Shown piece by piece: positions 10,102 through 17,996 of a stretch of DNA of 36,353 bases; the stretch's first letter is position 1, and each line of letters opens with the position of its first letter. Below the pieces are notes generated by a model. The model was given only the letters and a program-made list of their open reading frames with translations, did no database searches and was not told the origin of the DNA. The stretch spans positions 1 to 36,353 of the forward strand of contig JAKLKA010000069.1 of NCBI GenBank assembly GCA_023150915.1. The letters are read 5' to 3'. A program made the translations under genes and the position numbers. This DNA comes from Polyangiaceae bacterium (lineage in GTDB: Bacteria > Myxococcota_A > Polyangia > Polyangiales > Polyangiaceae).

Positions 10102-10413
10102 TCAGGGCCCTCGCCAGCGCCACACCAGCACCGCCGCCACCCCCAGCACCACGACCGCCAGCACGCTCACCGCCACCGCGATGGGCAAGAGCACGCTGCG
10201 CGGCTTGCCCGCCGGTGGCCGCTGCCGCGGCGGCGGCTCGAGCGGCAACAGCCGGGTGGGCTCCCGGCCGGACGGCGGCGCCAGCAGCTGCGTGGGCACC
10301 TGTCCCGACGGCAGCTCGGCTTCGGGCACGGCGTCCTGTTCCAAGCCCGATCGTGCTAGCGCCTGTGACCGGCGCGACGCAGCGCTGCTTTCGAGCGGCC
10401 CTTTCGTTACCAT
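10102..10413 (-). CDS. small C-tail-anchored hypothetical protein
   Basis: A 103-residue protein with a Pro/Arg-rich soluble part and one C-terminal membrane helix (about 75-98, SVLLPIAVAVSVLAVVVLG) ending in WRWRGP, so probably tail-anchored with the N-terminus in the cytoplasm. A short duplicated pattern occurs (GQVPTQLLAPPSG and GREPTRLLPLEPP), resembling linkers of myxobacterial kinase-associated proteins. The ATG at 10413 lies only 7 bp from the divergent ATG at 10421, leaving no room for a promoter, so the true start may be further in. It converges on the carboxylase gene through the palindromic stop junction TGACTCA. No family recognised. Confidence 0.55.
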   Translation of the reverse strand: MVTKGPLESSAASRRSQALARSGLEQDAVPEAELPSGQVPTQLLAPPSGREPTRLLPLEPPPRQRPPAGKPRSVLLPIAVAVSVLAVVVLGVAAVLVWRWRGP

Positions 10414-10420
10414 CCACTCG

Positions 10421-13168
10421 ATGCGAAGGCGGCTGACCTGGCTCGCGTGCTCGTGGGTGCTGATCGGCTGCGGGCAAGACGAGCGCGCGCCGGCACCCGG
10501 CACGGGCGACCCGCCGTGGGTGCCCGCGCCCGAGAGCTGCGACGCGCCGAACCTGGACGACCCCAGGCAGTTCCGCGACTGCTCGCTGGGCAGCGGGATC
10601 TTCGGCCGCTGGGTGATCGACGACCAGGGACGGCCGGCCTACGACTATCGGCTGGACCAACACGCCGACGCCCGCGCCGCGTATCCGGTGAGCGAGCGTG
10701 CGCCAGACGGCGAAGCGCTCGATCGCCGCGACCATTGGGCGGCCTTCGGCAACCACCGCGTCAACGCACACGTCTTCAACGACGGCATGATCGAGCTGGT
10801 CACCCAGGATCGCGGCGTGGAGTACCTGAACAAGCTCGACGAGTCGAAGCAGGCGTTCGCCGGCGGCTTCGGCTGGCTGTCGGACGGCGACGAGCGCTGG
10901 TGCACCGCCTACAAGTGGCGACCGAAGTCGGCCCGCACCACGCGGCGCTTCGGCATGGGCTATGCCGAGAGCAGCATCGAGCATCGCGGGGTGCGCGCGA
11001 CGCGGGTCACCGCGGCGGCGAAGGGCAACGTCGCGGCGATCGTGAGCGACGTGACGCTCGAGAACCTGGGCAGCGAGACCAAGACCCTGACCCACTGGGA
11101 ATACTGGGACGTGTTCCGACGCCCGATCGAGATCAACTGGATCGTATCGGGCGAGAGCTTCGCGCTGGCGCCGAGCATGGCCCGCGACACCCGCGACGCT
11201 CGGAACGACTGGTTCGAGGAAGAGGCGAGCTTCGATCCCGAGCACCATCGCCTCGAGCTCCGGCGCAGCTGGGCGGGCGACGCCGCGCGCCCGAAGCCCG
11301 ACGAGCCCAGCGCCGCGGACCACTACGCGAACAGCCCGTTTCTGGCGGCGCCCCTCGGAGGCATCTCGGACGTGCTGGTGGACCAGGCGGCGTTCTTCGG
11401 CGCCGGCACGGTCGCCGCGCCCGACGGCGTGCTGTTCGACGTCGGCGGCGCCGGGCTCGAGCCGTTCAGCCGCGCACCCGTGAGCGGCACCGGTGAGCCG
11501 CACGCGTTCGTGATGAAGAGCGTGGTGGTGCTCCCCCCCGGCGGCTCCGAGCGCCTGCGGTTCGTCTATGGCTACGCGGCCGAGGGCGAAGAGTTCCCCG
11601 ACGCGCCCAGCTGGCACGACCCCAGCTTCAGCGCGAGAGACCAGCAGGCCGACGAGCTCTCGGACCGACTGCTGTACTTCGCCGAGCAAAGCGCCCCCGA
11701 GCTGTCGCGCGAGCTGGCCTGGCACGCCTACCAGGTCGAGGCCTCGGTGGGGCGGCACGACTACTGGCAGGGCCCGGTGGTGCCGCAAGGCTCGGCCTAT
11801 CTCTACTTGCACGGCGCGGACGGCGCGGCACGCGACCTCGGGCTGTTCACCCTGCCGCTGGTCTACACCAACCCGCCCCTCGCGCGCGCCGAGCTGCGGC
11901 TGTTCATGGGCATCCAGTTCGCCGACGAGCGGTTCTCGTACGCGTTCCAGGGGCACGGCATGCTCGACGACGCGGGCATCCACTCCGCACCCAGCGATCT
12001 GCCGCTGTTCTTCCTGTGGGCGCTGGGCGAGTACCTGGGCGCCACCGGCGACCTGGCGTTCTTCGACGAGAAGGCGCCCTACTGGCCGCGCACGGCGCGC
12101 CCGGGCGCCACGGTGTGGGATCACACCGCCGGCGCACTGAAGCATCTGTTCCAGTCGGTCGGCACCGGCGAACACGGCCTGATCCGCATCGGCACCGGGG
12201 ATTGGAGCGACGGCATCGTGATGGAGGCGCCGAATCGCGAGCTGGCCATAGCGAAGGGCGAGAGCGTTCCCAACACCCAGATGGCCGTGGCCGTCTTGCC
12301 GCGCATCGCGGATCTGGTCGAGCCCCGGGCCCCCGAGCTGGCGAAGGAGATCCGAGCGCGCGTCACGGCCTACCGCGCGGCCCTCGAGCAGGCCCACAAC
12401 GGCGAGTTCTTCTACCGCTGCTATTTCGGCGACGGCAAGCCGCGCTACGACCAGACCATCAACCTGGAGTCACAGATCTGGGCGCTGATCGGCGACACTT
12501 TCGACACTGGGCTGTCACGCGCCAAGCTGACCCAGAACGTGGCCGAGAAGCTCGACGACCCCTCACCCATCGGGGCCACGCTCACGCCCGGAGGGCAAGT
12601 CTGGCCAGCGATCAGCGCGCCGCTCACCTGGGGCTATGCGCGCTCGGACCCGGCGCGAGCCTGGAAGCACTTCACCAAGAACACCATGGCGGCCCACGCG
12701 CAGGCCTTCCCCGAGAGCTGGTACGGGATCTGGAGCGGCCCCGACGGCGTGAGCAGCCAGAGCGGCTGGGCCTGGAAGAGCCAGGTGACGCCCATGACCG
12801 ACTTCCCCGTGCAGAACAACAACTATCACGCGATGCCGCTCTTCGCTGCGCTCAAGATCGCCGGCGTCGAGGCGAGCGCTGCCGGGGTCGTGATCTCACC
12901 GCGCGTCCCGAGCCGCAGCTTCACGCTGGCCACGGCGCTGGTCGAGCTCTCTCAGCGGGGCGCGTCGCTCCGCGGGCGCTATCGGCCAGGCGGCACCAGC
13001 CCGCGGCAGCTCGTGGTGCAGGCGCCGAAGGGCGAGCAGGTGAAGAGCGCTCGGGTGAACGGAGAGGAGTTGAGCGTCCCCGCCGGCGCCCAGTCGATCA
13101 CCGCCACGACCGATCCCAAGCAGACCCCGGAGCTCGAGTTCGAGCTCGTGACGGAGCCCGCACCATGA
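10421..13168 (+). CDS. GH94-like glycoside phosphorylase/hydrolase with lipoprotein signal
   Basis: A 915-residue protein related to family GH94 (cellobiose/chitobiose phosphorylase) and the GH36-type glycosidase fold. ATG 10421 gives MRRRLTWLACSWVLIGC, a lipoprotein signal with lipobox LIGC (Cys17). The N-terminal half is a beta-sandwich (FNDGMIELVTQDRGVEY, TLTHWEYWDVFRRP). The C-terminal half is an alpha/alpha barrel with the family hallmark GTGDWSDG (594-598 being DWSDG), followed by AKGESVPNTQMA and TPGGQVWP. GH94 enzymes are normally cytoplasmic and use phosphate, so export is unusual. A periplasmic phosphorylase, a hydrolase or a non-catalytic sugar-binding form are all possible. It overlaps the enoyl-CoA hydratase gene by 4 bp. 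The substrate is unknown. Confidence 0.82.
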   Translation: MRRRLTWLACSWVLIGCGQDERAPAPGTGDPPWVPAPESCDAPNLDDPRQFRDCSLGSGIFGRWVIDDQGRPAYDYRLDQHADARAAYPVSERAPDGEALDRRDHWAAFGNHRVNAHVFNDGMIELVTQDRGVEYLNKLDESKQAFAGGFGWLSDGDERWCTAYKWRPKSARTTRRFGMGYAESSIEHRGVRATRVTAAAKGNVAAIVSDVTLENLGSETKTLTHWEYWDVFRRPIEINWIVSGESFALAPSMARDTRDARNDWFEEEASFDPEHHRLELRRSWAGDAARPKPDEPSAADHYANSPFLAAPLGGISDVLVDQAAFFGAGTVAAPDGVLFDVGGAGLEPFSRAPVSGTGEPHAFVMKSVVVLPPGGSERLRFVYGYAAEGEEFPDAPSWHDPSFSARDQQADELSDRLLYFAEQSAPELSRELAWHAYQVEASVGRHDYWQGPVVPQGSAYLYLHGADGAARDLGLFTLPLVYTNPPLARAELRLFMGIQFADERFSYAFQGHGMLDDAGIHSAPSDLPLFFLWALGEYLGATGDLAFFDEKAPYWPRTARPGATVWDHTAGALKHLFQSVGTGEHGLIRIGTGDWSDGIVMEAPNRELAIAKGESVPNTQMAVAVLPRIADLVEPRAPELAKEIRARVTAYRAALEQAHNGEFFYRCYFGDGKPRYDQTINLESQIWALIGDTFDTGLSRAKLTQNVAEKLDDPSPIGATLTPGGQVWPAISAPLTWGYARSDPARAWKHFTKNTMAAHAQAFPESWYGIWSGPDGVSSQSGWAWKSQVTPMTDFPVQNNNYHAMPLFAALKIAGVEASAAGVVISPRVPSRSFTLATALVELSQRGASLRGRYRPGGTSPRQLVVQAPKGEQVKSARVNGEELSVPAGAQSITATTDPKQTPELEFELVTEPAP

Positions 13169-13866
13169 AAGAAATCATCCTCTCGGCGCCCGGCAAGAAC
13201 GCGATCAACAGCGCGCTGATGCGGCAGATCATCGACGAGCTCGCCGCCGCGGCCGGCGAGCCGCTGCTCTTGACCGGTGCCGGCGACGCCTTCAGCGCTG
13301 GCCTGAACCTGAAAGAGGTTCTCTCGCTCGACCGGGCCGGGATGGCGACGTTCCTGGAGCTGCTCGAAGAGATGACCCGAGCCTTGTTCGAATACCCCGG
13401 CCCGACCGTGGCGCTGGTCAATGGCCACGCCATCGCCGGCGGCTGCGTGCTCGCCCTGTGTTGCGATCACCGTGTGGCCCCCGCCAGCGGCAAGGCCCGC
13501 ATCGGACTGAACGAAGTGGCCCTGGGCCTGCGCTTCCCGCCGCGGGTGATGAAGCTGGTGAAGGCTCGCGTCCCGGCCCGGGCCCTCGGCCGCGTGGTGC
13601 TCGGCGCGGAGCTGTTCGACCCAGCGACGGCCCTCGAGCTCGGCCTGCTGGACGAGCTCAGCGACGACGCGAGCGCGCGCGCCGGCGAGCGGCTGGCCGC
13701 CTTCGCCGCTCACCCGCCCGACGCCTACGCCCGCGCGAAGCATCTCGTGCGCGGCGGGGTGCTCGACGTGTCCGCGGCGGAAGCGGCAAGCTTCGATCGA
13801 GACGATCTCGGAGCGTGGGTCAGCGACGCGCTGCGCGAGAAAATCCGCCAGGTGCTGGCGCGCTGA
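13165..13866 (+). CDS. enoyl-CoA hydratase/isomerase family protein
   Basis: A 233-residue crotonase-fold protein, slightly short for the family (about 255-265). Oxyanion-hole elements are present: GDAFSAGLNLKEV (41-52) and NGHAIAGGCVLALCCDHRVA (86-105). Of the two catalytic glutamates of enoyl-CoA hydratase, the first is present (Glu117 in GLNEVALGLRFPP). The position of the second, in the region ARALGRVVLGAEL, is Gly rather than Glu. That pattern suits an isomerase or another crotonase reaction better than hydration. The start ATG overlaps the GH94-like gene's stop (ATGA), so translation is probably coupled although the functions look unrelated. Confidence 0.88.
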   Translation: MKEIILSAPGKNAINSALMRQIIDELAAAAGEPLLLTGAGDAFSAGLNLKEVLSLDRAGMATFLELLEEMTRALFEYPGPTVALVNGHAIAGGCVLALCCDHRVAPASGKARIGLNEVALGLRFPPRVMKLVKARVPARALGRVVLGAELFDPATALELGLLDELSDDASARAGERLAAFAAHPPDAYARAKHLVRGGVLDVSAAEAASFDRDDLGAWVSDALREKIRQVLAR

Positions 13867-13879
13867 CTCACTTCGGCAC
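13867..13879 (+). repeat. 13-bp direct repeat, copy 1
   Basis: CTCACTTCGGCAC begins directly after the enoyl-CoA hydratase stop codon and recurs at 14031. The 151 bp between hold no convincing gene. There is a GGGCC/GGCCC inverted pair around 13989-14008. Confidence 0.7.
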
Positions 13880-14030
13880 TGCCTGCACGGCCCACTCGAC
13901 GGCGCCGCCGGTCGGGGCGCGCACGGCACGGTCGTGTGACGTGACCGCACCGAATCCGAGCGGGCGCGAGTGCCGGTGCTGAGCCCTTGGGCCGAAGCCT
14001 GAAGGCCCGCGCCCGGATCCGCGTTCCTGG

Positions 14031-14043
14031 CTCACTTCGGCAC
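14031..14043 (+). repeat. 13-bp direct repeat, copy 2
   Basis: A second copy of CTCACTTCGGCAC, 164 bp from the first, sits 20 bp outside the stop of the NfnAB-like gene. The two copies flank the spacer between two convergent genes and may be a scar of a past deletion or insertion. Confidence 0.7.
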
Positions 14044-14062
14044 CGGCCTCTGGGGATGACCC

Positions 14063-17014
14063 TCAGAAGAACCCCGCCCGCCCGCCCTTCCGGCGCAGGA
14101 GCTCGGTCTCGATCAGCGCCACGTGCTCGTGCTCCTCCGCTTCGAGCTCGCGGTACAGGCGCCACACGGCGCTGCCGCGCGCCAGCTCGCTGGTCTTGTC
14201 GCCGAAGAAGCGCTTCGCGCGCTCTTCCAGGCTCAGCGCCAGCTCGAGCAGCTCGACCGGGGTCTTGGGCGAGTCCACGCCGGCATAGAGCGCGCTCACG
14301 TCGGCGCCCAGCTCGACGTCGCCCAGCTCGGGCGCGGGGATGTGATAGCGCGTCGCGAGCAGCTCGAGGTGCTCGCGCTCCATGGCCGCCAAGCGCGAGA
14401 ACATGTCCGACAGCTCGGGCTCGGTCGTGGCCTTGGCGCCGCGCGCGTAGAAGACCCAACCGCCCAGCTCGATCTCCATGGCCTTCTGCACCGCGTCGCG
14501 CACCGCGTCGTCGGCGGGGGACTCGCTGGCCTCGCGCGAGAGCTTGCCGCCGCAGGCCGCACAGCGCCCGAAGGGGAAGGCGAAGCCCTCGTGGATCTTG
14601 TGGCACGACAGGCACTGCCAGCGAATGGCGGCGCCGGCGCAGCACACGTAGGGCTCGCCGGGATCGACCGGGCCATGGCAGCGCGGGCACTTGCCCTCGC
14701 CCGCCGGGAAGTCGTCCTCGCCGCTGTCCGCCGCCGTGGGCGGCCACACGCGGCTCGCCAGGTAGCGGCTGACGTGCCGCGCGGCGCGCCGGCCGGCGCC
14801 CAGCGCGAGGATCACGGTGGCGCCGCCGGTGACGATGTCCCCGCCAGCGAACACCCCCTCGATGCTGGTGGCCTGGGTGAGCGGATCCGCCTCGATGTAG
14901 CCCCACTTGTTCAGCTTCAGGTCCGAGGTCGAGCGCGGCACGATGGGGTTCGCGCGGGTGCCCAGGGCGTAGATCACGGTGCTGGCCGGGTACTCGGCGA
15001 TCTCGCCCTCGACCGGCACGGGCTTGCGCCGCCCGGAGGCATCGGGCTCGCCCAGCGCCATCTGCTGACAGCGCAGCGCGCGCACGTTGTCGTCGGCGTC
15101 GAGCACGATCTCGGTGGGCGCGCGCAAGAAGTGGAACGCCACGCCCTCTTCGCGAGCGTGCCGCAGCTCTTCGACCCGCGCCGGCGCTTCGGCTTCGGTG
15201 CGGCGATACACGCAGTGCACCTGCTGGGCGCCGAGCCGCTTGGCCACGCGCAGGCAGTCCATGGCGGTGTTGCCGGCGCCGATGACCACCACCGACTCGC
15301 CCAGGTCGATGGGTGTGTCGCGATACGGGAAGCGATCGCCGCCCATCAGGTTGACGCGAGTCAGAAACTCGTTGGCGCTCAGCACTTGGCCCGCGCCCTC
15401 GCCCGGTATGCCCAAGAACACCGGGTACCCGGCCCCGGTGGCGACGAACACCGCCGAGAAGCCCATCTCGCCCAGCAGCTGCTCGACGGTGAAGGTCTTG
15501 CCGACGACCTTGTTCACCTCGAACCGCACGCCCAGCTGCTCGAGCGCGCGCACCTCACGCTCGATGGACTCGCGAGGCAGGCGGAAGCTGGGGATGCCGT
15601 AGCGCAAGACCCCGCCGACGACGTGTAACGCCTCGTACACCACCACTTCGACGCCCTCGCGCGCCAGATCGCCCGCACAGGCCAGGCCCGCCGGGCCCGA
15701 GCCCACGATGGCCACGCGACCCTTGCTGGGATCTTTGGCTACCGGCTCGATGATCGGCATGGGCGAGTGATCGCCCACGAAGCGCTCGAGCCGGCCGATG
15801 GCCACCGGCTCCATCTTCTTGTGCAAGATGCACTGCGCTTCGCACTGGCTCTCTTGCGGGCACACGCGCCCGCAGATCGCCGGGAACAGGTTCTCCTCGT
15901 GGATCACCGAGAGCGCGCCGGGCAGGTCGCGCACCAACAGGTGCCGGATGAAGCGCGGAATGTCGATGTTGACCGGGCAGCCCTCGATGCAAGTCGGGCG
16001 CACGCACTGGATGCAGCGCTCGGCTTCGAGCAGCGCCTGCTCTTCGGTGTAGCCCAGGTTCACCTCGTCGAAGCACTGCGCGCGCTCCAGCGCGGGCCGC
16101 TCGGGCATGGGGGTGGCGACGGCGGGCACCTCCTTGAGCTTCTTGTAGTTGCGCTTGCCCTCTTCGAACAGCTGAAGGTCCAGGTTGCAGACGTGGGCGA
16201 AGTCGGCGTCGGCCCGCTGCTCCAGCTTCTTGAACCGGCGCTGGCGAACGCTGAGCTCGGCGAAGTCGACCTGGTGCGCGTCGAAGTCGGGCCCGTCGAC
16301 GCAGGCAAAGCGCACGTCGCCGCCCACGGTGACCCGGCACGAGCCGCACATGCCGGTGCCGTCCACCATGATGGCGTTCAGGCTCACCACCGTGGGGACG
16401 CCCGCGGGTCGCGTCACCTCGGCCACGGCCCGCATCATCGGCAAGGGCCCGACGGCGATCACGCGCTTGGGAACGGGCTCGCGGGTGATCACGTCTGCCA
16501 CGGCGCCGGTCACCAGCCCGGCGCGCCCATGGCTGCCGTCGTCGGTGCAGACGATCAGCTCGTCGCTGATCTCGGCGAAGCGCGCTTCCCAGAAGACCAA
16601 GGCCTTGCTGCGGAAACCGATGATGCTGGTCACCCGGTGGCCGGCCTCTTTGAAGGCCCGCGCTTGCGGAAAGATGGGCGCGACCCCGAGCCCGCCGCCC
16701 ACCAGCACCACGTGCCCCGGCTCGTCGATGTGGCTGGCAATCCCCAGGGGGCCGACGAAGTCGAGGAACCAGTCACCCTGGGCGTAGTTGCCCAGCATCT
16801 CGCGGGTCGAGCGCCCCAGCGCCTGGATCACCAGGGTGACCGTGCCGCGCCGGCGGTCGAAATCGGCGATGGTCAGCGGAATGCGCTCGCCGTGCTCGTG
16901 CAGCCGCAGCATGACGAACTGCCCCGGCTGGGCCGCCTTGGCCACGTCGGGGGCAAAGACCTCCCACAAGAAGGTGGATTCGGAGAAGGTCTGGTGGGCG
17001 ACGATCTGATACAC
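14063..17014 (-). CDS. NfnA-NfnB-rubrerythrin trifunctional fusion
   Basis: A 983-residue fusion. Residues 1-280 are an NfnA/SudB-type FAD and NAD-binding reductase (VGGGLGVAPIFPQ) with a [2Fe-2S] site whose ligands match NfnA: Asp218, Cys223, Cys226, Cys238. Residues 300-755 are an NfnB/GltD-type subunit with 4Fe-4S cysteines (CIQC..CIEGCP at 334-346 and CGRVCPQESQCEAQC at 381-395), FAD motif GSGPAG (438) and NADP motif GAGNTAMD (579). Residues 775-825 form a zinc-ribbon-like C-x2-C set. Residues 835-975 are a ferritin-like diiron domain with two E-x-x-H motifs (MEREH, AEEHEH). Homologous Nfn complexes shuttle electrons among NADH, NADPH and ferredoxin; the tail may reduce peroxide. GTG 17014 matches the family's usual M-Y-x-I start. 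No glutamate synthase large subunit is nearby. Confidence 0.9.
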   Translation of the reverse strand: MYQIVAHQTFSESTFLWEVFAPDVAKAAQPGQFVMLRLHEHGERIPLTIADFDRRRGTVTLVIQALGRSTREMLGNYAQGDWFLDFVGPLGIASHIDEPGHVVLVGGGLGVAPIFPQARAFKEAGHRVTSIIGFRSKALVFWEARFAEISDELIVCTDDGSHGRAGLVTGAVADVITREPVPKRVIAVGPLPMMRAVAEVTRPAGVPTVVSLNAIMVDGTGMCGSCRVTVGGDVRFACVDGPDFDAHQVDFAELSVRQRRFKKLEQRADADFAHVCNLDLQLFEEGKRNYKKLKEVPAVATPMPERPALERAQCFDEVNLGYTEEQALLEAERCIQCVRPTCIEGCPVNIDIPRFIRHLLVRDLPGALSVIHEENLFPAICGRVCPQESQCEAQCILHKKMEPVAIGRLERFVGDHSPMPIIEPVAKDPSKGRVAIVGSGPAGLACAGDLAREGVEVVVYEALHVVGGVLRYGIPSFRLPRESIEREVRALEQLGVRFEVNKVVGKTFTVEQLLGEMGFSAVFVATGAGYPVFLGIPGEGAGQVLSANEFLTRVNLMGGDRFPYRDTPIDLGESVVVIGAGNTAMDCLRVAKRLGAQQVHCVYRRTEAEAPARVEELRHAREEGVAFHFLRAPTEIVLDADDNVRALRCQQMALGEPDASGRRKPVPVEGEIAEYPASTVIYALGTRANPIVPRSTSDLKLNKWGYIEADPLTQATSIEGVFAGGDIVTGGATVILALGAGRRAARHVSRYLASRVWPPTAADSGEDDFPAGEGKCPRCHGPVDPGEPYVCCAGAAIRWQCLSCHKIHEGFAFPFGRCAACGGKLSREASESPADDAVRDAVQKAMEIELGGWVFYARGAKATTEPELSDMFSRLAAMEREHLELLATRYHIPAPELGDVELGADVSALYAGVDSPKTPVELLELALSLEERAKRFFGDKTSELARGSAVWRLYRELEAEEHEHVALIETELLRRKGGRAGFF

Positions 17015-17070
17015 GGGCGCGGAAGCATTGTCCGGCGGCGGCCACGCTCCCAGAGAAATCGAGCACGCCC

Positions 17071-17076
17071 TATACT
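17071..17076 (+). promoter_or_regulatory. -10-like element TATACT
   Basis: TATACT lies 6 bp before the GTG start at 17083. If used, transcription would begin at or next to the start codon, giving a leaderless message. No clear -35 is present and no Shine-Dalgarno site precedes the GTG. Confidence 0.35.
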
Positions 17077-17082
17077 CCCGGC

Positions 17083-17727
17083 GTGAACTTCTTCGGTCAC
17101 GCGGCGGTGGCGTGCTGGCGCTCGACGGAGCCCGGCTACGTGCTGGGGGCCATGCTGCCGGATCTGGCCGCGATGATCGGAGCGCGCCCGCCGGGCGTGG
17201 GCGACGCGACCGTGGCGAAGGGCGTGGCGTTTCATCATCTGACCGACGACGCGTTCCACGACTCGCCGACGTTCCGAGCGCTGATGGGCGAAGCGTCGAC
17301 GCGGCTGGTCCGCACGGGGCTCGAGCGGGGTCGCGCTCGCGCGGTGGCCCATGTCGGCGTCGAGATCTTGCTGGACGGCGTGCTGGCCGACTCGCGAGAG
17401 GCACGAGCAGCGTATTTGGCAGCACTGGCCCACGCGCCCCGCCTGAGCGCCGCGCTCGAGTGGCGGAATGCGGGTGAAGGGGTCGCGTACACGGCGCTCG
17501 TCACCAGCATGCGCGCCCGCGGCGTTTCGCGGCAGCACACCACGCCGAGCGTGGTGGCGTTGCGGGTGCAGCACGCGCTCTCGGCGCGCCCGCGGCTGGC
17601 CATCGACCGCGCAGAGCTGCCGCTGGTCGAGGCTTGGGCCCGCGCCGCGGCGAGCGACGTCAGGGAGCAGACGCCGCGGCTGCTGACCGAGCTCGAGGGC
17701 CCGCTCGCTCGCCCCCCAATCGGGTGA
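17083..17727 (+). CDS. AcpH-like putative metal-dependent hydrolase
   Basis: A 214-residue helical protein beginning MNFFGHAAVA from a GTG. The arrangement of His and Asp residues (His6, Asp27 in GAMLPDLAAMIG, His51/His52 and Asp55/Asp56 in AFHHLTDDAFHD, His90 and Asp98 in AHVGVEILLDGVL) resembles acyl-carrier-protein phosphodiesterase (AcpH) and related HD-type bundles, where these residues bind a metal. The match is by pattern only, so the substrate is unknown and a different helical hydrolase is possible. It is divergent from the NfnAB-like gene (68 bp between starts) and followed by GC-rich hairpins. Confidence 0.65.
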   Translation: MNFFGHAAVACWRSTEPGYVLGAMLPDLAAMIGARPPGVGDATVAKGVAFHHLTDDAFHDSPTFRALMGEASTRLVRTGLERGRARAVAHVGVEILLDGVLADSREARAAYLAALAHAPRLSAALEWRNAGEGVAYTALVTSMRARGVSRQHTTPSVVALRVQHALSARPRLAIDRAELPLVEAWARAAASDVREQTPRLLTELEGPLARPPIG

Positions 17728-17786
17728 GGGCGGGGGCAATTCCCATTTCGTCGACGGCCGCCTCGCCGGCCGGACGATGCCGACCC

Positions 17787-17806
17787 CGGCGGGGACAACC
17801 CCGCCG
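17787..17806 (+). terminator. GC-rich hairpin after 17083-17727
   Basis: A perfect 8-bp stem CGGCGGGG / loop ACAA / CCCCGCCG lies 60 bp after the stop. A second possible stem, GGCCG/CGGCC, lies just before it. There is no T-run, so an intrinsic terminator is only likely if this host tolerates T-poor terminators. Confidence 0.45.
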
Positions 17807-17907
17807 TGAGCGCGCGGAGGCGGAATCGCGGCGCGCCGCGCCATCCGGCTGGATGGAGCAGGATCGAACGAAATTATTGCCTAAGCGTCCAGGAGAGCGC
17901 GGCAAAG

Positions 17908-17996
17908 CCTGAAACGATAGCATTTTTCAGGGCCCCAAGGTTGCACCATGCCCCACATGGGGCTACCTGAGGTGCCTCTTCGGGAGGTAACGGCAA
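17908..17996 (+). promoter_or_regulatory. structured leader of the Stig1-like lipoprotein gene
   Basis: Just before ATG 17997 lie a CCTGAAA/TTTCAGG inverted repeat (17908-17931), a GCCCC-ACAT-GGGGC hairpin (17950-17963) that competes with CCATG/CATGG, and a CCTC/GAGG hairpin (17976-17988). A TTGCAC (17941) and TACCTG (17964) pair with a 17-bp spacer could be a promoter. The Shine-Dalgarno site GGGAGGT (17982-17988), nine bases before the ATG, forms the right arm of the last hairpin, and an upstream GAGG (17969-17972) could compete for the same CCTC. The surrounding 17865-17930 is unusually AT-rich for this genome. Confidence 0.45.

Noticed and set aside
13868-14035. A possible 55-residue minus-strand gene ending in VPK
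   Set aside because: It has no ribosome site or domain and includes the direct repeat, and its start is arbitrary.
14063-17014. Glutamate synthase small subunit as a stand-alone function
   Set aside because: No large glutamate synthase subunit is present and the chain has an NfnA-like part with the Asp-ligated cluster.
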